Below are positions 1-9,743 of a DNA stretch of 37,088 nt, one piece after another. A program made the position numbers and the translations under genes. A model generated the notes under the pieces. The model did not search any database. It was not told the origin of the DNA and saw only the letters and a program-made list of their open reading frames with translations. The DNA is from Lachnoclostridium sp. An14 (GTDB lineage: Bacteria > Bacillota > Clostridia > Lachnospirales > Lachnospiraceae). The number at the start of each line of letters is the position of its first letter. The first letter of the stretch is position 1. The DNA lies in NCBI RefSeq assembly GCF_002160755.1, contig NZ_NFLE01000041.1, positions 1 through 37,088 on the forward strand, read 5' to 3'.

Positions 1-144
1 TCAGAAAGAATAGTATGAGTATATCGCTAATGGGGAAGATGTGAAAGGATAAGAGCTATTTGTGAAAAGGTAAAAGCTAGACGGGGTTGTGAGAGTAGAA
101 TTTAACTTTACATTTCACAGATTATGAAAAAGTGAAAAAAAGAA

Positions 145-190
145 TTGTAATCGCCGCCGTGATGTGCTACAATAACAGAACAAATGTTCT
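145..190 (+). promoter_or_regulatory. addBA promoter with overlapping LexA (SOS) box
   Basis: A -35 TTGTAA (145-150) and a -10 TACAAT (168-173) are separated by exactly 17 bp, and TG at 165-166 makes it an extended -10. The palindrome AGAACAAATGTTCT (177-190) sits over the expected transcription start. It has the GAAC-N4-GTTC core of the Gram-positive LexA operator (Bacillus consensus CGAACRNRYGTTYG). This placement would block transcription until LexA is cleaved in the SOS response. No LexA gene is in the window, so the regulator is inferred from the site. Confidence 0.75.
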
Positions 191-220
191 ATTTGATTTG
201 ACGAGAAGGAGGCAGGACAG

Positions 221-3200
221 ATGGCGCTGCAGTTTATTATGGGGGGATCGGGAGCTGGAAAGACCAGGCTGCTGTATGAGAGGCTGATTGAGGAATCGGT
301 AAAGCGGCCAAAGCAGCAGTTTGTGGTGATCGTTCCGGAGCAGTTTTCCATGCAGGCTCAGAAGGAAGTGGTGTCCCTCCATCCCAGGCGGGGAACGATG
401 AATATTGACATCATGAGCTTTGAGCGCCTGGCCTACCGGGTGTTTGAGGAACTGGGGGTGGTGAATCCGGCGGTGCTGGACGACATGGGAAAATCCATGG
501 TCCTGCGGAAGGTGGCGGCCTTAAAGGGGAGACAGCTGGGGATTTTCCGCGGCCACCTGGGACAGGCAGGCTTTATCGGACAGCTAAAGTCCATGGTGTC
601 AGAGCTTTATCAGTACGGCGTCACTCCGGAACGGCTGGAGGAGATGGAGAGTCAGGCCCAGAGCCCCTTACTGAAGGCAAAGCTGGCGGATCTGGCAGTG
701 GTCTGCCGCGGCTTTCGGGAATATATTGAGGAACGGTTTATCACGGCGGAGGAGATCCTGGGAGAGCTGTGCAAGGTGTTTCCCAGGTCGGAGCGGATGC
801 GGGACAGCGTGGTGGTGCTGGACGGATACACCGGCTTTACCCCTGTGCAGTACCGGCTCCTGGAGCAGATGCTCCTCTGCTGCCGGGACGTGAAACTGTG
901 CGTCACTGTGGAGCGGGCGGCAAAGCCTTATGAGCGTGGCGGAGTGCAGCAGCTGTTTTTCATGAGTAAGGAGACGGTCTGCCGCCTGAATGAGCTGGCG
1001 GTGAAAAACCGGGTGAAGGTGGAAAAGGACTGCTGGCTGGAAACGCGGCCGTATCCGCGGTTTGCGGGGCGGGAGCTGGATTTTCTGGAGAAGAATTTGT
1101 ACCGCTATTCCCGGAAGGCCTGGGAGGAGGCCACAGAGGACGTGCTCGTATACCGGGCGTTAAATCCCAAGGAGGAGATCGCCCTGGTAGCCAATCAGAT
1201 CGAGAAACTGGTGCGCCGGGAAGGGCTGCGCTACCGGGATGTGGCGGTGGTGACGGGAGATCTGGAGAGCTACGGGAAGGAGGCGGCCTTCCAGTTTGGG
1301 GAGAAGGGGATCCCCTTCTTTCTGGACGATAAAAAGAGCATCCTGGAAAATCCCCTGGTGGAGTATATCCGGGCGGCTCTGGAGGCTGTCCGCCGGGACT
1401 TTTCCTACGAGGCCATGTTCCGCTATGTAAAGTGCGGACTGGCGGCGGAGCCGGAGGAGCGGGAGCTCTGCGACCGGATGGAGAACTACTGCCTGGCTCT
1501 GGGCATCCGCGGCTTTAAGCGGTGGAGCGCCCCCTGGGAGCTGATATACCGCAATGGGAAACAGATCAACATGGAGGAGTTAAACGCTTTCCGGGAGAAG
1601 ATCGCGGCTCCCCTGTTTCATCTGCGGGAGAGCTTTCGCCGGGAGGACGCCACGGTGCGCTCCATGACGGAGGCGCTGGTGGAGTTTCTGACGGAGACGG
1701 AGGCGGAGCGGAAGATCCTGGACTGGAGTGAACGGTTCCGGGAACAGGGAGAGTACCAGCTGGCAGACGAGTACAGCCAGGTCTACGGCCTGGTCATGGA
1801 GTTGTTTGACCGTCTGGCCGCCCTTTTGGGGGAGGAAACGGCGGGACAGAAGGAGTATGGGGAGATCCTGGACGCCGGTTTCGGGGAGATCAAGGTGGGG
1901 GTGATCCCTGCCACCGTGGACCGGGTGGCGGTGGGAGACATCACCAGAACCAGGCTGACCCACGTCAAGGCTCTGTTTTTCGTGGGAGTGAATGACGGCA
2001 TTGTGCCGGCGAAACGGGAGAAGGGCGGCATTTTGTCGGAGACGGAGCGGGAATTTCTGGAGGCCTGCGACCTGGAGCTGGCCCCTACGGCCAGGAAGGA
2101 AGGGTTTTTGCAGCGGTTTTACCTCTATCTGGCCCTCACAAAGCCGGAGCGGAAACTGATTCTCTCCTACGCCTCCATGAACCAGGCGGGGAAGGGGCTG
2201 CGGCCCTCCAGCCTGATCCGGGAGCTGGAAAAGCTGTTTCCCAGGCTCACGGAGCGGGAGGCAGCCGGGGAGCTTTCCGTGGTGTCGGAGCTGGAGGGAA
2301 AGAAGGTGCTGGCGGAGGGCCTGAGAGAGTCCAGGGAGCAGGCGGATCCGAAGTTTCTGGAGCTGTACCGGTATTTCTGGAACCGGGAGGAGAACCGGGA
2401 GGAGCTTTCCAGGCTGGTGGAGGCGGCCTTTTATTCCTACGAGGAGCGTGGCATTGGCCGGGCAGCGGCCAGGGAGCTCTACGGGAAGATTTTAAGCGGC
2501 AGCGTCACCAGGCTGGAGCAGTACGAGGCCTGTGCCTACGCCCATTTTCTGTCCTATGGCCTGGAGCTAAGGGAGCGGCAGGAGTATGAGCTGAAGGCGG
2601 CGGACGTGGGAAATCTGTTTCACGGGGCCATCGACCTTTCCTTTAAAAAGGCGGCGGAACGGGGCATCCGTCTCCAGGAGCTGGACGGGGCCGGGCGGGA
2701 CGCCCTGGCGGATGCGGCGGTGGCGGAGGCCATTGCCGGGTACGGCGGAAACATCATGTCCAGCTCCGCCAGGAACGCTTATCTGGCGGGGAAGGTGGGC
2801 CGGATCACCAGAAAGACGCTGTGGGCCCTGGCGGAACAGCTGAAAAAGGGAGAGTTTACCCCCGCCGGGTTCGAGGTGTCCTTTTCCGCCATTGACAACC
2901 TGGAGGCCATGAAGATTTCTCTCACAGAGGACGAGGCCCTGCATCTTCAGGGGCGGATCGACCGCATGGATCTGTGCGAGGACGAGAAACACGTGTATGT
3001 AAAGATTATTGACTACAAGTCCGGCAGCACCTCCTTTGATCTGGCGGCCCTGTATTACGGGCTGCAGCTGCAGCTGGTGGTGTACATGGACGCGGCCATG
3101 GAGCTTTTGGAGCGGAGGAATCCGGACAAGGAGATCGTGCCCGCGGGCGTGTTTTACTACCATATCGACGACCCCATGGTGGACGGGGAGGAGGCGGCCA

Positions 3201-3625
3201 CAAAGGAGGATGTGGACCGGCTGGTGCTGAAAAAGCTGCGGATGGACGGCCTGGTAAACAGCGAGCTGGAGGTGATTTCCCTGATGGACCGGGAGATCGA
3301 AAAGGCCTCTGACGTGATTCCCGTGGCCATAAAGGACGGGCTGGTGCAGGAGGCGAAGTCCTCTGTGGCCAACCGGGAGCGGTTCGGGGCCCTGCGCCGC
3401 TTTGTGCGGGGAAAATTAAAGGGGGCCGGTCTGGAAATCCTGGACGGGGCGATGGGGATCGGACCCTACAAGCAGGGGCGGCGCACAGCCTGTGATTACT
3501 GCCCCTATCACGGGGTATGCGGCTTTGACCGGCGGCTGCCCGGCTATGAATACCGGAAATTAAAGGATAAAAAGCCGGAGGAAATCTGGCAGGAGATCGA
3601 AGGCGGAGACAGGGAGGAGCAGTAA
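221..3625 (+). CDS. addB: AddAB helicase-nuclease, AddB subunit
   Basis: AddB is the second subunit of the AddAB (RexAB-type) enzyme that resects double-strand breaks for RecA loading in Firmicutes. It has an N-terminal P-loop, GGSGAGKT (residues 8-15), and a C-terminal RecB-type nuclease domain with the DYK catalytic motif at residues 931-933. The iron-sulfur ligand set is complete: Cys771 far upstream and the CX2CX5C group Cys1091, Cys1094 and Cys1100, the arrangement known to staple the AddB nuclease domain. At 1134 codons the length is normal. The ATG is well placed behind AGAAGGAGGC. The gene is followed after one base by addA, so the two are almost certainly translationally coupled. A LexA box in the promoter points to SOS control. 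The reading frame is intact and the codon use matches the neighbouring chromosomal genes. Confidence 0.96.
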   Translation: MALQFIMGGSGAGKTRLLYERLIEESVKRPKQQFVVIVPEQFSMQAQKEVVSLHPRRGTMNIDIMSFERLAYRVFEELGVVNPAVLDDMGKSMVLRKVAALKGRQLGIFRGHLGQAGFIGQLKSMVSELYQYGVTPERLEEMESQAQSPLLKAKLADLAVVCRGFREYIEERFITAEEILGELCKVFPRSERMRDSVVVLDGYTGFTPVQYRLLEQMLLCCRDVKLCVTVERAAKPYERGGVQQLFFMSKETVCRLNELAVKNRVKVEKDCWLETRPYPRFAGRELDFLEKNLYRYSRKAWEEATEDVLVYRALNPKEEIALVANQIEKLVRREGLRYRDVAVVTGDLESYGKEAAFQFGEKGIPFFLDDKKSILENPLVEYIRAALEAVRRDFSYEAMFRYVKCGLAAEPEERELCDRMENYCLALGIRGFKRWSAPWELIYRNGKQINMEELNAFREKIAAPLFHLRESFRREDATVRSMTEALVEFLTETEAERKILDWSERFREQGEYQLADEYSQVYGLVMELFDRLAALLGEETAGQKEYGEILDAGFGEIKVGVIPATVDRVAVGDITRTRLTHVKALFFVGVNDGIVPAKREKGGILSETEREFLEACDLELAPTARKEGFLQRFYLYLALTKPERKLILSYASMNQAGKGLRPSSLIRELEKLFPRLTEREAAGELSVVSELEGKKVLAEGLRESREQADPKFLELYRYFWNREENREELSRLVEAAFYSYEERGIGRAAARELYGKILSGSVTRLEQYEACAYAHFLSYGLELRERQEYELKAADVGNLFHGAIDLSFKKAAERGIRLQELDGAGRDALADAAVAEAIAGYGGNIMSSSARNAYLAGKVGRITRKTLWALAEQLKKGEFTPAGFEVSFSAIDNLEAMKISLTEDEALHLQGRIDRMDLCEDEKHVYVKIIDYKSGSTSFDLAALYYGLQLQLVVYMDAAMELLERRNPDKEIVPAGVFYYHIDDPMVDGEEAATKEDVDRLVLKKLRMDGLVNSELEVISLMDREIEKASDVIPVAIKDGLVQEAKSSVANRERFGALRRFVRGKLKGAGLEILDGAMGIGPYKQGRRTACDYCPYHGVCGFDRRLPGYEYRKLKDKKPEEIWQEIEGGDREEQ

Positions 3626-3626
3626 A

Positions 3627-6600
3627 ATGGGAATTTCATGGACAGAAAAGCAGGAACAGGTGATCACCTCCCGGAACCGGAACCTTCTGGTGTCGGCGGC
3701 GGCGGGCAGCGGCAAGACGGCGGTGCTTGTGGAGCGGATCATCCGCATGATCACGGAGGGAGAGCATCCCCTGGACATTGACCGCCTGCTGGTGATGACC
3801 TTTACCAACGCGGCTGCGGCGGAGATGCGGGAGCGGGTGGCGGCAGCCATCGAAAAGCGGCTGGAGGAGGATCCGGACAATGAGCATCTGCAGATGCAGG
3901 CCACCCTGGTGCAACAGGCACAGATCACTACCATCGACAGCTTTTGCCTGAACGTAATCCGCAACCATTTCAACGCCCTGGACATCGACCCCGCCTTTCG
4001 CATCGGGGACGAGGGGGAGCTGATGCTGCTGCGGGGCGAGGTGCTGGAAAAACTGCTGGAGGACTGCTACGAGGAGGGAAGGAAGGAGTTTTCCGACTTT
4101 GTGGAGACCTATGCCTCCGGGAAGGGGGATTATGGCATCGGGGATGTGATTTTGCAGGTCTACACCTTTTCCCAGAGCAATCCCTGGCCAGAGGAGTGGT
4201 TTGCCCGGTGCAGGCGGGAGCTGGAGGAGGACTGTGTGCTGGAGGGTAGTTCCGGCTGGCAGGAGAGCCGCTGGATGAAGTTTTTGATGGCCGATATTCG
4301 CAGCCAGCTGGAGGAGTTAGCCTGGCAGCTGGAGGAGGCGGTGGAGGTCTGCGGCGAGGCGGACGGCCCGGAGGCCTATCTGCCGGTGATGGAGGAGAAT
4401 CTGGAGCTTTTGCGGCGGCTGCGGGAGTCGGAGGACTACCACGCTCTGAAACGGCTGCTGGAAAACTGCGACTTTGGGCGGCTGAAGGCCATCCGGGGCG
4501 GAGACGTTTCCCCGGAAAAGAAAAAGTACGCCTCCGATCTGCGGGACCGGGCGAAAAAGGCGGTGCAGAAGATCCGGGAGAGCTATTTTTCCGTGACAGA
4601 GGAGGAGCTGACGGCGGCCATGGCCCAGGCAGCCCCGGCGGCCAGGGAGGTGCTCTGGCTGGCGGAGGAGTTTTCCAGGAGATACCAGGAGCAGAAACGG
4701 GAGAAAGACATTGTGGATTTCAATGATCTGGAGCATTTTGCCCTGCAGGTACTCTCTGAGGACGGGGAGCCCTCCGACGCCGCAAAAATGCTGGCAGACC
4801 GGTTTGAGGAGATTCTGGTGGACGAGTACCAGGACAGTAATGAGGTGCAGGAGACCCTGATCCGGCTGATCTCCAGAGAACGGTTAGGCCGCCCCAACGT
4901 GTTTATGGTAGGGGATGTAAAGCAGAGCATTTACCGGTTCCGGCTGGCGAAACCGGAGTTGTTTCTGGAAAAATATGATTCCTACCCGGAGACGGAGGGG
5001 CTTTATCAGAAGATCGAGCTCCACCAGAATTTCCGCAGCCGGGCCAGGGTACTGGAGAGCGTGAACCATGTGTTTTTCCAGATTATGACCAAGGCCTTGG
5101 GCGGGATTCGCTATACGGAGGAGACGGCCCTTCATCCGGGGGCGTCCTTCCCGGAGATTCCGGAGGAGCTTTCCGGAAAGCGGCCGGGGAAGACGGAGCT
5201 GCTCCTTCTGGATGTGAACGAGGAGCTGTTAAAAGGAATCGACGAGGAATACGCCGACTACACCGCCAGGGAGCTGGAGGCCCGGCTGGTGGCGGCAAAG
5301 ATCCGGGAGATGACTGACCGGGAGACGGGGCTGATCGTGTGGGATAAGGAGGAAGGACGGTACCGCCGGGCCCGCTATGGGGATATGGTGATCCTTCTTC
5401 GGAGCACGGCTGGTTGGGCGGAGGTGTTTGTCAGCGTGCTGATGAACGAGGGGATTCCGGCCCATGCCGATTCCAAAACGGGGTATTTCAACACCCTGGA
5501 GGTGGAGACGGTGCTGTCTCTTTTATCCGTTCTGGACAATCCCATGCAGGACATCCCCCTGGCGGCGGTGATGAAGTCTCCCATAGGAGGGCTTTCGGAC
5601 CGGGAGCTGGCGGAGCTGGTGTCGGCTTTTAAAAAGACGGCAAAAAAAGGGCAGGATGGAGGGTTATACGGGGCCTGGAGATCCTATCTGAACCGGAAAC
5701 CGGGGAAACGGGACGAGGCCCTGTGGAGCCGTCTGGTGGAGTTTGACGGCCTGGTGGAGGAGCTGCGGGAGAAAAGCCGCTATCTCACCATCCGGGAGCT
5801 GCTGTGGCAGATTCTGGGGCGGACCGGTTACTATGACTATGTGACGGCCATGCCTGGCGGAGATGTGCGGCGGGCGAATCTGGATATGCTGGTGGAGAAG
5901 GCGGCTGCCTACGAAAAGACCAGCTACCGCGGCTTGTTCCACTTTGTGGCCTACATCCGCAATCTGAAAAAGTACAACACGGATTTCGGCGAGGCGTCCA
6001 CCGCCGGCGAACACGACGATACGGTTCGGGTCATGAGCATTCACAGGAGCAAGGGGCTGGAGTTTCCGGTGGTGTTCCTGTCCGGTCTGGGGAAGGCCTT
6101 TAACAAGCAGGATGTGAGAGGGAAACTCCTCCTGGATTCCGACCTGGGGATCGGGACGGACTGCGTGGATCTGGAGCTGCGCACCAGAAAGCCCACCCTG
6201 AAAAAGAACGTACTGAAACGGAAAATGGATCTGGACGCCATGGGAGAGGAGCTGCGCATCCTCTATGTGGCCATGAGCCGGGCGAAGGAACAGCTGGTGA
6301 TGACTGCGGCGGACAAGGGACTGGAGAAAAAGCTGGAAAAATGGTCTGCTGTGCCCAGGCAGGGGAGAGGACTGCCCTTTACGGTTCTCTCCTCCGCTGG
6401 CTCCTATCTGGACTGGGTGCTGATGAGCCTGGCAGAGGGCGGGGACAGTATTCTCGTCCGTCAGATTCCCGCCGGGGAGCTGCTTGGCCGGGAGATGATC
6501 CAGCAGGCGGAGCGGGCGGCCTCCAGGGAGGAGCTGCTCCACTTTGACGGCGATACAGAGTATGACGAAACATTTGGGGAGGAAATCGCCCGCTCATTTT

Positions 6601-7265
6601 CCTTCCGGTATCCCTACAGGGCGGACATCGGACTTCACACGAAGATGACGGTGTCGGAGTTGAAACAGCAGGGCCAGATGACCGACGAGGCGGAAAGCCA
6701 GTTTGTTCCCACCCGGCCGGCGTTTTTGAGCCGGGATCAGGAGGAACGGCGGGGGGCGTTCCGGGGGACGGCCTATCACCGGGTGCTGGAGCTTTTGGAT
6801 TTCCGGAAAATGGACGGCCCGGAGCAGGTAGCTGCGGAGATGGACCGGCTGGTGTCGGACGGCCATCTGCCGGAGGAGTACCGGAAACTGGTGGATCCCC
6901 GGACGCTGTGGCAGTTTTTTGACTCGCCCCTGGGCCGAAGGATGCGAAACGCTGCTCTGGCAGGAAAGCTGCACAAGGAGCAGCAGTTTGTCATCGGAGT
7001 TCCCGCCAGGGAGCTGGAGGCGGCAGATTCCGACGAGCTGGTGCTGATTCAGGGAATCATCGACGCCTATCTGGAGGAAACGGATGGTCTGATTCTCATC
7101 GACTATAAAACAGACTATCTGGAGCGGGGCCAGGAGCAGCGCCTGAAGGACCGGTATGGCATTCAGCTGGACTACTATGAAGGGGCGCTGAATCAGATGA
7201 CAGGGCAGAAGGTGAAGGAGAAGATGATCTATTCCATGACGCTGCAGGAGGAGATCCGGCTGTAG
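3627..7265 (+). CDS. addA: AddAB helicase-nuclease, AddA subunit
   Basis: AddA is the UvrD-family motor and second nuclease of AddAB. It translocates 3' to 5' and cuts the strands until a Chi-like site is met. Visible motifs in order are Walker A AAAGSGKT (residues 24-31), Walker B/motif II VDEYQD (D399, E400), the motif IV-like QNFRSR, motif V around the HRSKGLEFPVVF stretch, motif VI LYVAMSRAKEQL, and a C-terminal RecB-type nuclease domain with IDYKTDY (D1159, K1161). The 1212 codons match the family. It starts one base after the addB stop, with its ribosome binding site GGGAGGAG inside the end of addB. The SOS-type promoter upstream of addB should drive both genes. Confidence 0.97.
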   Translation: MGISWTEKQEQVITSRNRNLLVSAAAGSGKTAVLVERIIRMITEGEHPLDIDRLLVMTFTNAAAAEMRERVAAAIEKRLEEDPDNEHLQMQATLVQQAQITTIDSFCLNVIRNHFNALDIDPAFRIGDEGELMLLRGEVLEKLLEDCYEEGRKEFSDFVETYASGKGDYGIGDVILQVYTFSQSNPWPEEWFARCRRELEEDCVLEGSSGWQESRWMKFLMADIRSQLEELAWQLEEAVEVCGEADGPEAYLPVMEENLELLRRLRESEDYHALKRLLENCDFGRLKAIRGGDVSPEKKKYASDLRDRAKKAVQKIRESYFSVTEEELTAAMAQAAPAAREVLWLAEEFSRRYQEQKREKDIVDFNDLEHFALQVLSEDGEPSDAAKMLADRFEEILVDEYQDSNEVQETLIRLISRERLGRPNVFMVGDVKQSIYRFRLAKPELFLEKYDSYPETEGLYQKIELHQNFRSRARVLESVNHVFFQIMTKALGGIRYTEETALHPGASFPEIPEELSGKRPGKTELLLLDVNEELLKGIDEEYADYTARELEARLVAAKIREMTDRETGLIVWDKEEGRYRRARYGDMVILLRSTAGWAEVFVSVLMNEGIPAHADSKTGYFNTLEVETVLSLLSVLDNPMQDIPLAAVMKSPIGGLSDRELAELVSAFKKTAKKGQDGGLYGAWRSYLNRKPGKRDEALWSRLVEFDGLVEELREKSRYLTIRELLWQILGRTGYYDYVTAMPGGDVRRANLDMLVEKAAAYEKTSYRGLFHFVAYIRNLKKYNTDFGEASTAGEHDDTVRVMSIHRSKGLEFPVVFLSGLGKAFNKQDVRGKLLLDSDLGIGTDCVDLELRTRKPTLKKNVLKRKMDLDAMGEELRILYVAMSRAKEQLVMTAADKGLEKKLEKWSAVPRQGRGLPFTVLSSAGSYLDWVLMSLAEGGDSILVRQIPAGELLGREMIQQAERAASREELLHFDGDTEYDETFGEEIARSFSFRYPYRADIGLHTKMTVSELKQQGQMTDEAESQFVPTRPAFLSRDQEERRGAFRGTAYHRVLELLDFRKMDGPEQVAAEMDRLVSDGHLPEEYRKLVDPRTLWQFFDSPLGRRMRNAALAGKLHKEQQFVIGVPARELEAADSDELVLIQGIIDAYLEETDGLILIDYKTDYLERGQEQRLKDRYGIQLDYYEGALNQMTGQKVKEKMIYSMTLQEEIRL

Positions 7266-7580
7266 GATGATTTTTGAAAGACGGGCCGGGAAAGATTTCG
7301 GAAGGAGCCTTAGAAAAGCGATTTAGAAAAGGCCGGGCGGCGTGGGGAAAGGGATTGCGGCCGGCTGTTGTTTGAGCTATGATAGAAGGAAGGAACTGCT
7401 TTGGAAAAGAGCGGATCAGGAGGATTTCCCGTTTCCCGGGATCGCGGAACGCGCGGCGGAAGGCAGTCTGGGACGAAGGGGCAGAAATCCTTTTGATGCC
7501 CTCATCTTTATATCTATTAGGAATAAAAGGAACGCTCCCCATGCCAGGCGCCGTTGGGAGAGCGGGAAGGGAGTACAGTG
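7266..7580 (+). promoter_or_regulatory. Intergenic region with a possible promoter
   Basis: These 315 bases between addA and the isomerase gene hold no convincing coding sequence. A possible sigma-A promoter is TTGCGG (7355-7360), a 17-bp spacer and TATGAT (7378-7383). It would give an unusually long leader of about 190 bases before the next start codon. No recognised riboswitch or strong terminator was seen in that leader. Confidence 0.4.
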
Positions 7581-8477
7581 ATGAAGGAATCCATTCACAA
7601 ATATTTTCAGATCGGGACGATCCTGTGGATGTCCTATCCGGACCGGGATGTGCTGGAGGGGATCCAGACCGTTGCCAGGGACGAATTTTTTGACGCCGTA
7701 GAGGTGTGCCAGATCCCGGACGGGGAAACGCGGGCGGAGGCCAGGAAACGGCTGAGCCAGTCCCATCTGACGGTCTGCTACGGCGCTCAGCCCCGCCTCC
7801 TTGGACCAGGGCTGAACCCCAATGACATTGACGAAACGGGCCGGAAACGGGCGGAGGCGACCCTGATGGAGGCCATCGACGAGGCGGAGTATCTGGGCGC
7901 GAAGGGCATTGCCTTCCTGGCCGGGAAATGGCAGGAGGAGACGAAGAATCAGGCCTACGCCCAGCTGTTAAAAACCACGGGGAATCTGTGCGCTTACGCG
8001 GCGAAAAAGGGGATGAGGGTGGAACTGGAGGTGTTTGACTACGATATGGACAAGGCGGCTCTCATAGGGCCGGCCCCTTACGCGGCCCGGTTTGCTGCCG
8101 ATATGCGGATGAAGTACGACAACTTTGGACTGCTGGTGGATCTGTCCCATTTCCCCACCACCTACGAGACTTCCAAGTTTGTGATCCGGACGCTGCTGCC
8201 CTACATTACCCATTTCCACTTCGGAAACGCGGTGGTGAAACCGGGCTGTGAGGCGTATGGGGATCAGCATCCTCGTTTCGGATTCCCCAACAGCGCCAAT
8301 GACACAGACGAGCTGCGGGAGTTTCTCCAGGTGTTAAAGGACGAGGGATTTTTCTGCCCGGAAAGTCCCTATGTGCTGTCCATGGAGGTGAAACCGTGGG
8401 GAGATGAGGACGCGGAGACCGTAGTGGCCAACACGAAACGGGTGTTAAACCGCGCATGGTCCCTGGTAAAAGACTGA
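7581..8477 (+). CDS. Sugar phosphate isomerase/epimerase-like TIM-barrel protein
   Basis: The 298-residue product reads as a xylose-isomerase-like TIM barrel (AP_endonuc_2 superfamily). Strands and metal-site acidic residues are spread as expected: GAKGIAFLAGKW in the middle, VELEVFDYD near residue 150, GLLVDLSHFP near residue 190, then THFHFGNAV and a C-terminal LSMEVKPWG whose Glu would complete the metal site. This family isomerises or epimerises small sugars, and members include hydroxypyruvate isomerase and tagatose epimerase; the substrate here is not readable. I chose the ATG at 7581 because GGGAAGGGAG precedes it at good spacing; an in-frame TTG at 7554 has no such site. A hydroxyacid dehydrogenase follows 47 bases later, which hints at shared small-acid or sugar metabolism. 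Confidence 0.75.
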   Translation: MKESIHKYFQIGTILWMSYPDRDVLEGIQTVARDEFFDAVEVCQIPDGETRAEARKRLSQSHLTVCYGAQPRLLGPGLNPNDIDETGRKRAEATLMEAIDEAEYLGAKGIAFLAGKWQEETKNQAYAQLLKTTGNLCAYAAKKGMRVELEVFDYDMDKAALIGPAPYAARFAADMRMKYDNFGLLVDLSHFPTTYETSKFVIRTLLPYITHFHFGNAVVKPGCEAYGDQHPRFGFPNSANDTDELREFLQVLKDEGFFCPESPYVLSMEVKPWGDEDAETVVANTKRVLNRAWSLVKD

Positions 8478-8524
8478 ACAGGGACTGGAAGGCATAAAAA
8501 TCGAAGAATGGGGGAGAGATAAAC

Positions 8525-9490
8525 GTGAAGATTGTAATTTTAGACGGATATACAGAAAATCCCGGTGATCTCAGCTGGGATGGGTTCCGCCGGTTTGGTG
8601 AGGTGACGGTGTATGACCGGACACCGGCGGAGCAGACGGTGGAGCGGATCGGGGACGCGGACATTGTCTATACCAATAAGACGCCCATTACCAAGGAGGT
8701 GCTGGAGCAGTGCCCCGGCATTCGCTATATCGGCACCCTGGCCACCGGATACAACGTGGTGGATGTTGAAACCGCCGCGAAACGGGGCATTCCGGTGTGC
8801 AATGTGCCCGGCTACGGTACGGCGGCGGTGGCGCAGTTTACCATAGGCCTGCTTTTGGAGCTCTGCCACCGCATCGGCGCCCATTCGGACAGTGTGAAGG
8901 CAGGGCAGTGGAGCGCCTGTCCCGATTTCTGTTACTGGAATTTTCCCCAGATGGAGCTGGCGGGAAAGACCATGGGGATTGTAGGGTTTGGCAGCATCGG
9001 GAGAGAGGTGGGACGCCTGGCTCAGGCGTTCGGCATGGAGGTGCTGGCCTATTCCCGTACCAAGCGGCCGGAGCTGGAGACGGAACACTGCCGTTTTGTC
9101 ACTCTGGAGGAACTGTTTGAGCGGTCGGATGTGATCAGCCTGCACTGCCCCCTGTTCCCAGAGACGGAGGGCATGATCAACCGCTCTGCCATAGAAAAGA
9201 TGAAGGACGGTGTCCTCCTGCTCAACACCGCCAGAGGACAGCTGATTGTGGAGGAAGACCTGCGGGCCGCTTTAGACAGAGGCAAAGTGGGCGGCGCCGC
9301 CTTGGATGTGGTGGCGAAGGAACCCATTTCCCCGGACAATCCCCTGCTGGGAGCAGAAAACATCATCCTGACTCCCCACATCGCCTGGGCACCGAAGGAG
9401 AGCCGGCAGCGGCTGATGGATATTGCGGTGGGGAATCTGAAGGCGTTTGTGGATGGGAAAGCGGTGAATGTGGTGAATGGGGTGGAATAA
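8525..9490 (+). CDS. D-2-hydroxyacid dehydrogenase (glycerate/hydroxypyruvate type)
   Basis: This 321-residue NAD(P)-dependent oxidoreductase interconverts 2-keto acids and D-2-hydroxyacids. The Rossmann motif is VGFGSIG (G154, G156, G159). The catalytic trio of the family is present: Arg237 in NTARGQ, Glu266 in AKEP and His285 in TPHIAW. The overall pattern is closest to glycerate dehydrogenase/hydroxypyruvate reductase, but D-lactate or related activity cannot be excluded. Translation starts at GTG (8525) behind GGGGGAGAG. It is probably cotranscribed with the isomerase-like gene upstream. If that gene is a hydroxypyruvate isomerase, the two would form a short hydroxypyruvate route, but this is inference. 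The gene after it (uvrA) has its own promoter. Confidence 0.88.
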   Translation: MKIVILDGYTENPGDLSWDGFRRFGEVTVYDRTPAEQTVERIGDADIVYTNKTPITKEVLEQCPGIRYIGTLATGYNVVDVETAAKRGIPVCNVPGYGTAAVAQFTIGLLLELCHRIGAHSDSVKAGQWSACPDFCYWNFPQMELAGKTMGIVGFGSIGREVGRLAQAFGMEVLAYSRTKRPELETEHCRFVTLEELFERSDVISLHCPLFPETEGMINRSAIEKMKDGVLLLNTARGQLIVEEDLRAALDRGKVGGAALDVVAKEPISPDNPLLGAENIILTPHIAWAPKESRQRLMDIAVGNLKAFVDGKAVNVVNGVE

Positions 9491-9599
9491 AGATAAGAAA
9501 CGGAGAGCGGCTGCGCGGAAGGGAAAGCGCGGCTGTTTTCTGTTTTCATGGATGGGAAATGGGGGGCAAACACATTCTTGAGATTGCCAGGAAAATAAT

Positions 9600-9639
9600 C
9601 GAACAAATGTTTGCAAAAACAAAAAAGATGTGTTATACT
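9600..9639 (+). promoter_or_regulatory. uvrA promoter with LexA (SOS) box
   Basis: CGAACAAATGTTTG (9600-9613) fits the Gram-positive LexA consensus CGAACRNRYGTTYG at every position. It overlaps the -35 TTGCAA (9611-9616). A 17-bp spacer leads to the extended -10 TGTTATACT (TATACT at 9634-9639). LexA binding would directly cover the -35. The same ten-base core, GAACAAATGT, occurs in the box in front of addB, so both repair operons in this window look SOS controlled. Confidence 0.85.
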
Positions 9640-9743
9640 GGCATTATTGATCAACTTCCGCGGAAGGCTATCCTGGCTGTATTCTTTTCTGCGGCAGAAA
9701 GATCCGCCCGCAGCGGGCGAGACAGAAAGGACATTAGAATAGA

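Noticed and set aside
5664-6542. Long minus-strand frames inside addA, uvrA, iadA and guaA.
   Set aside because: They mirror the codon bias of the real genes on the other strand and lack ribosome binding sites and recognisable motifs.
9491-9599. Terminator behind the hydroxyacid dehydrogenase.
   Set aside because: GCGGCTG occurs as a direct, not an inverted, repeat, so no stable stem forms.
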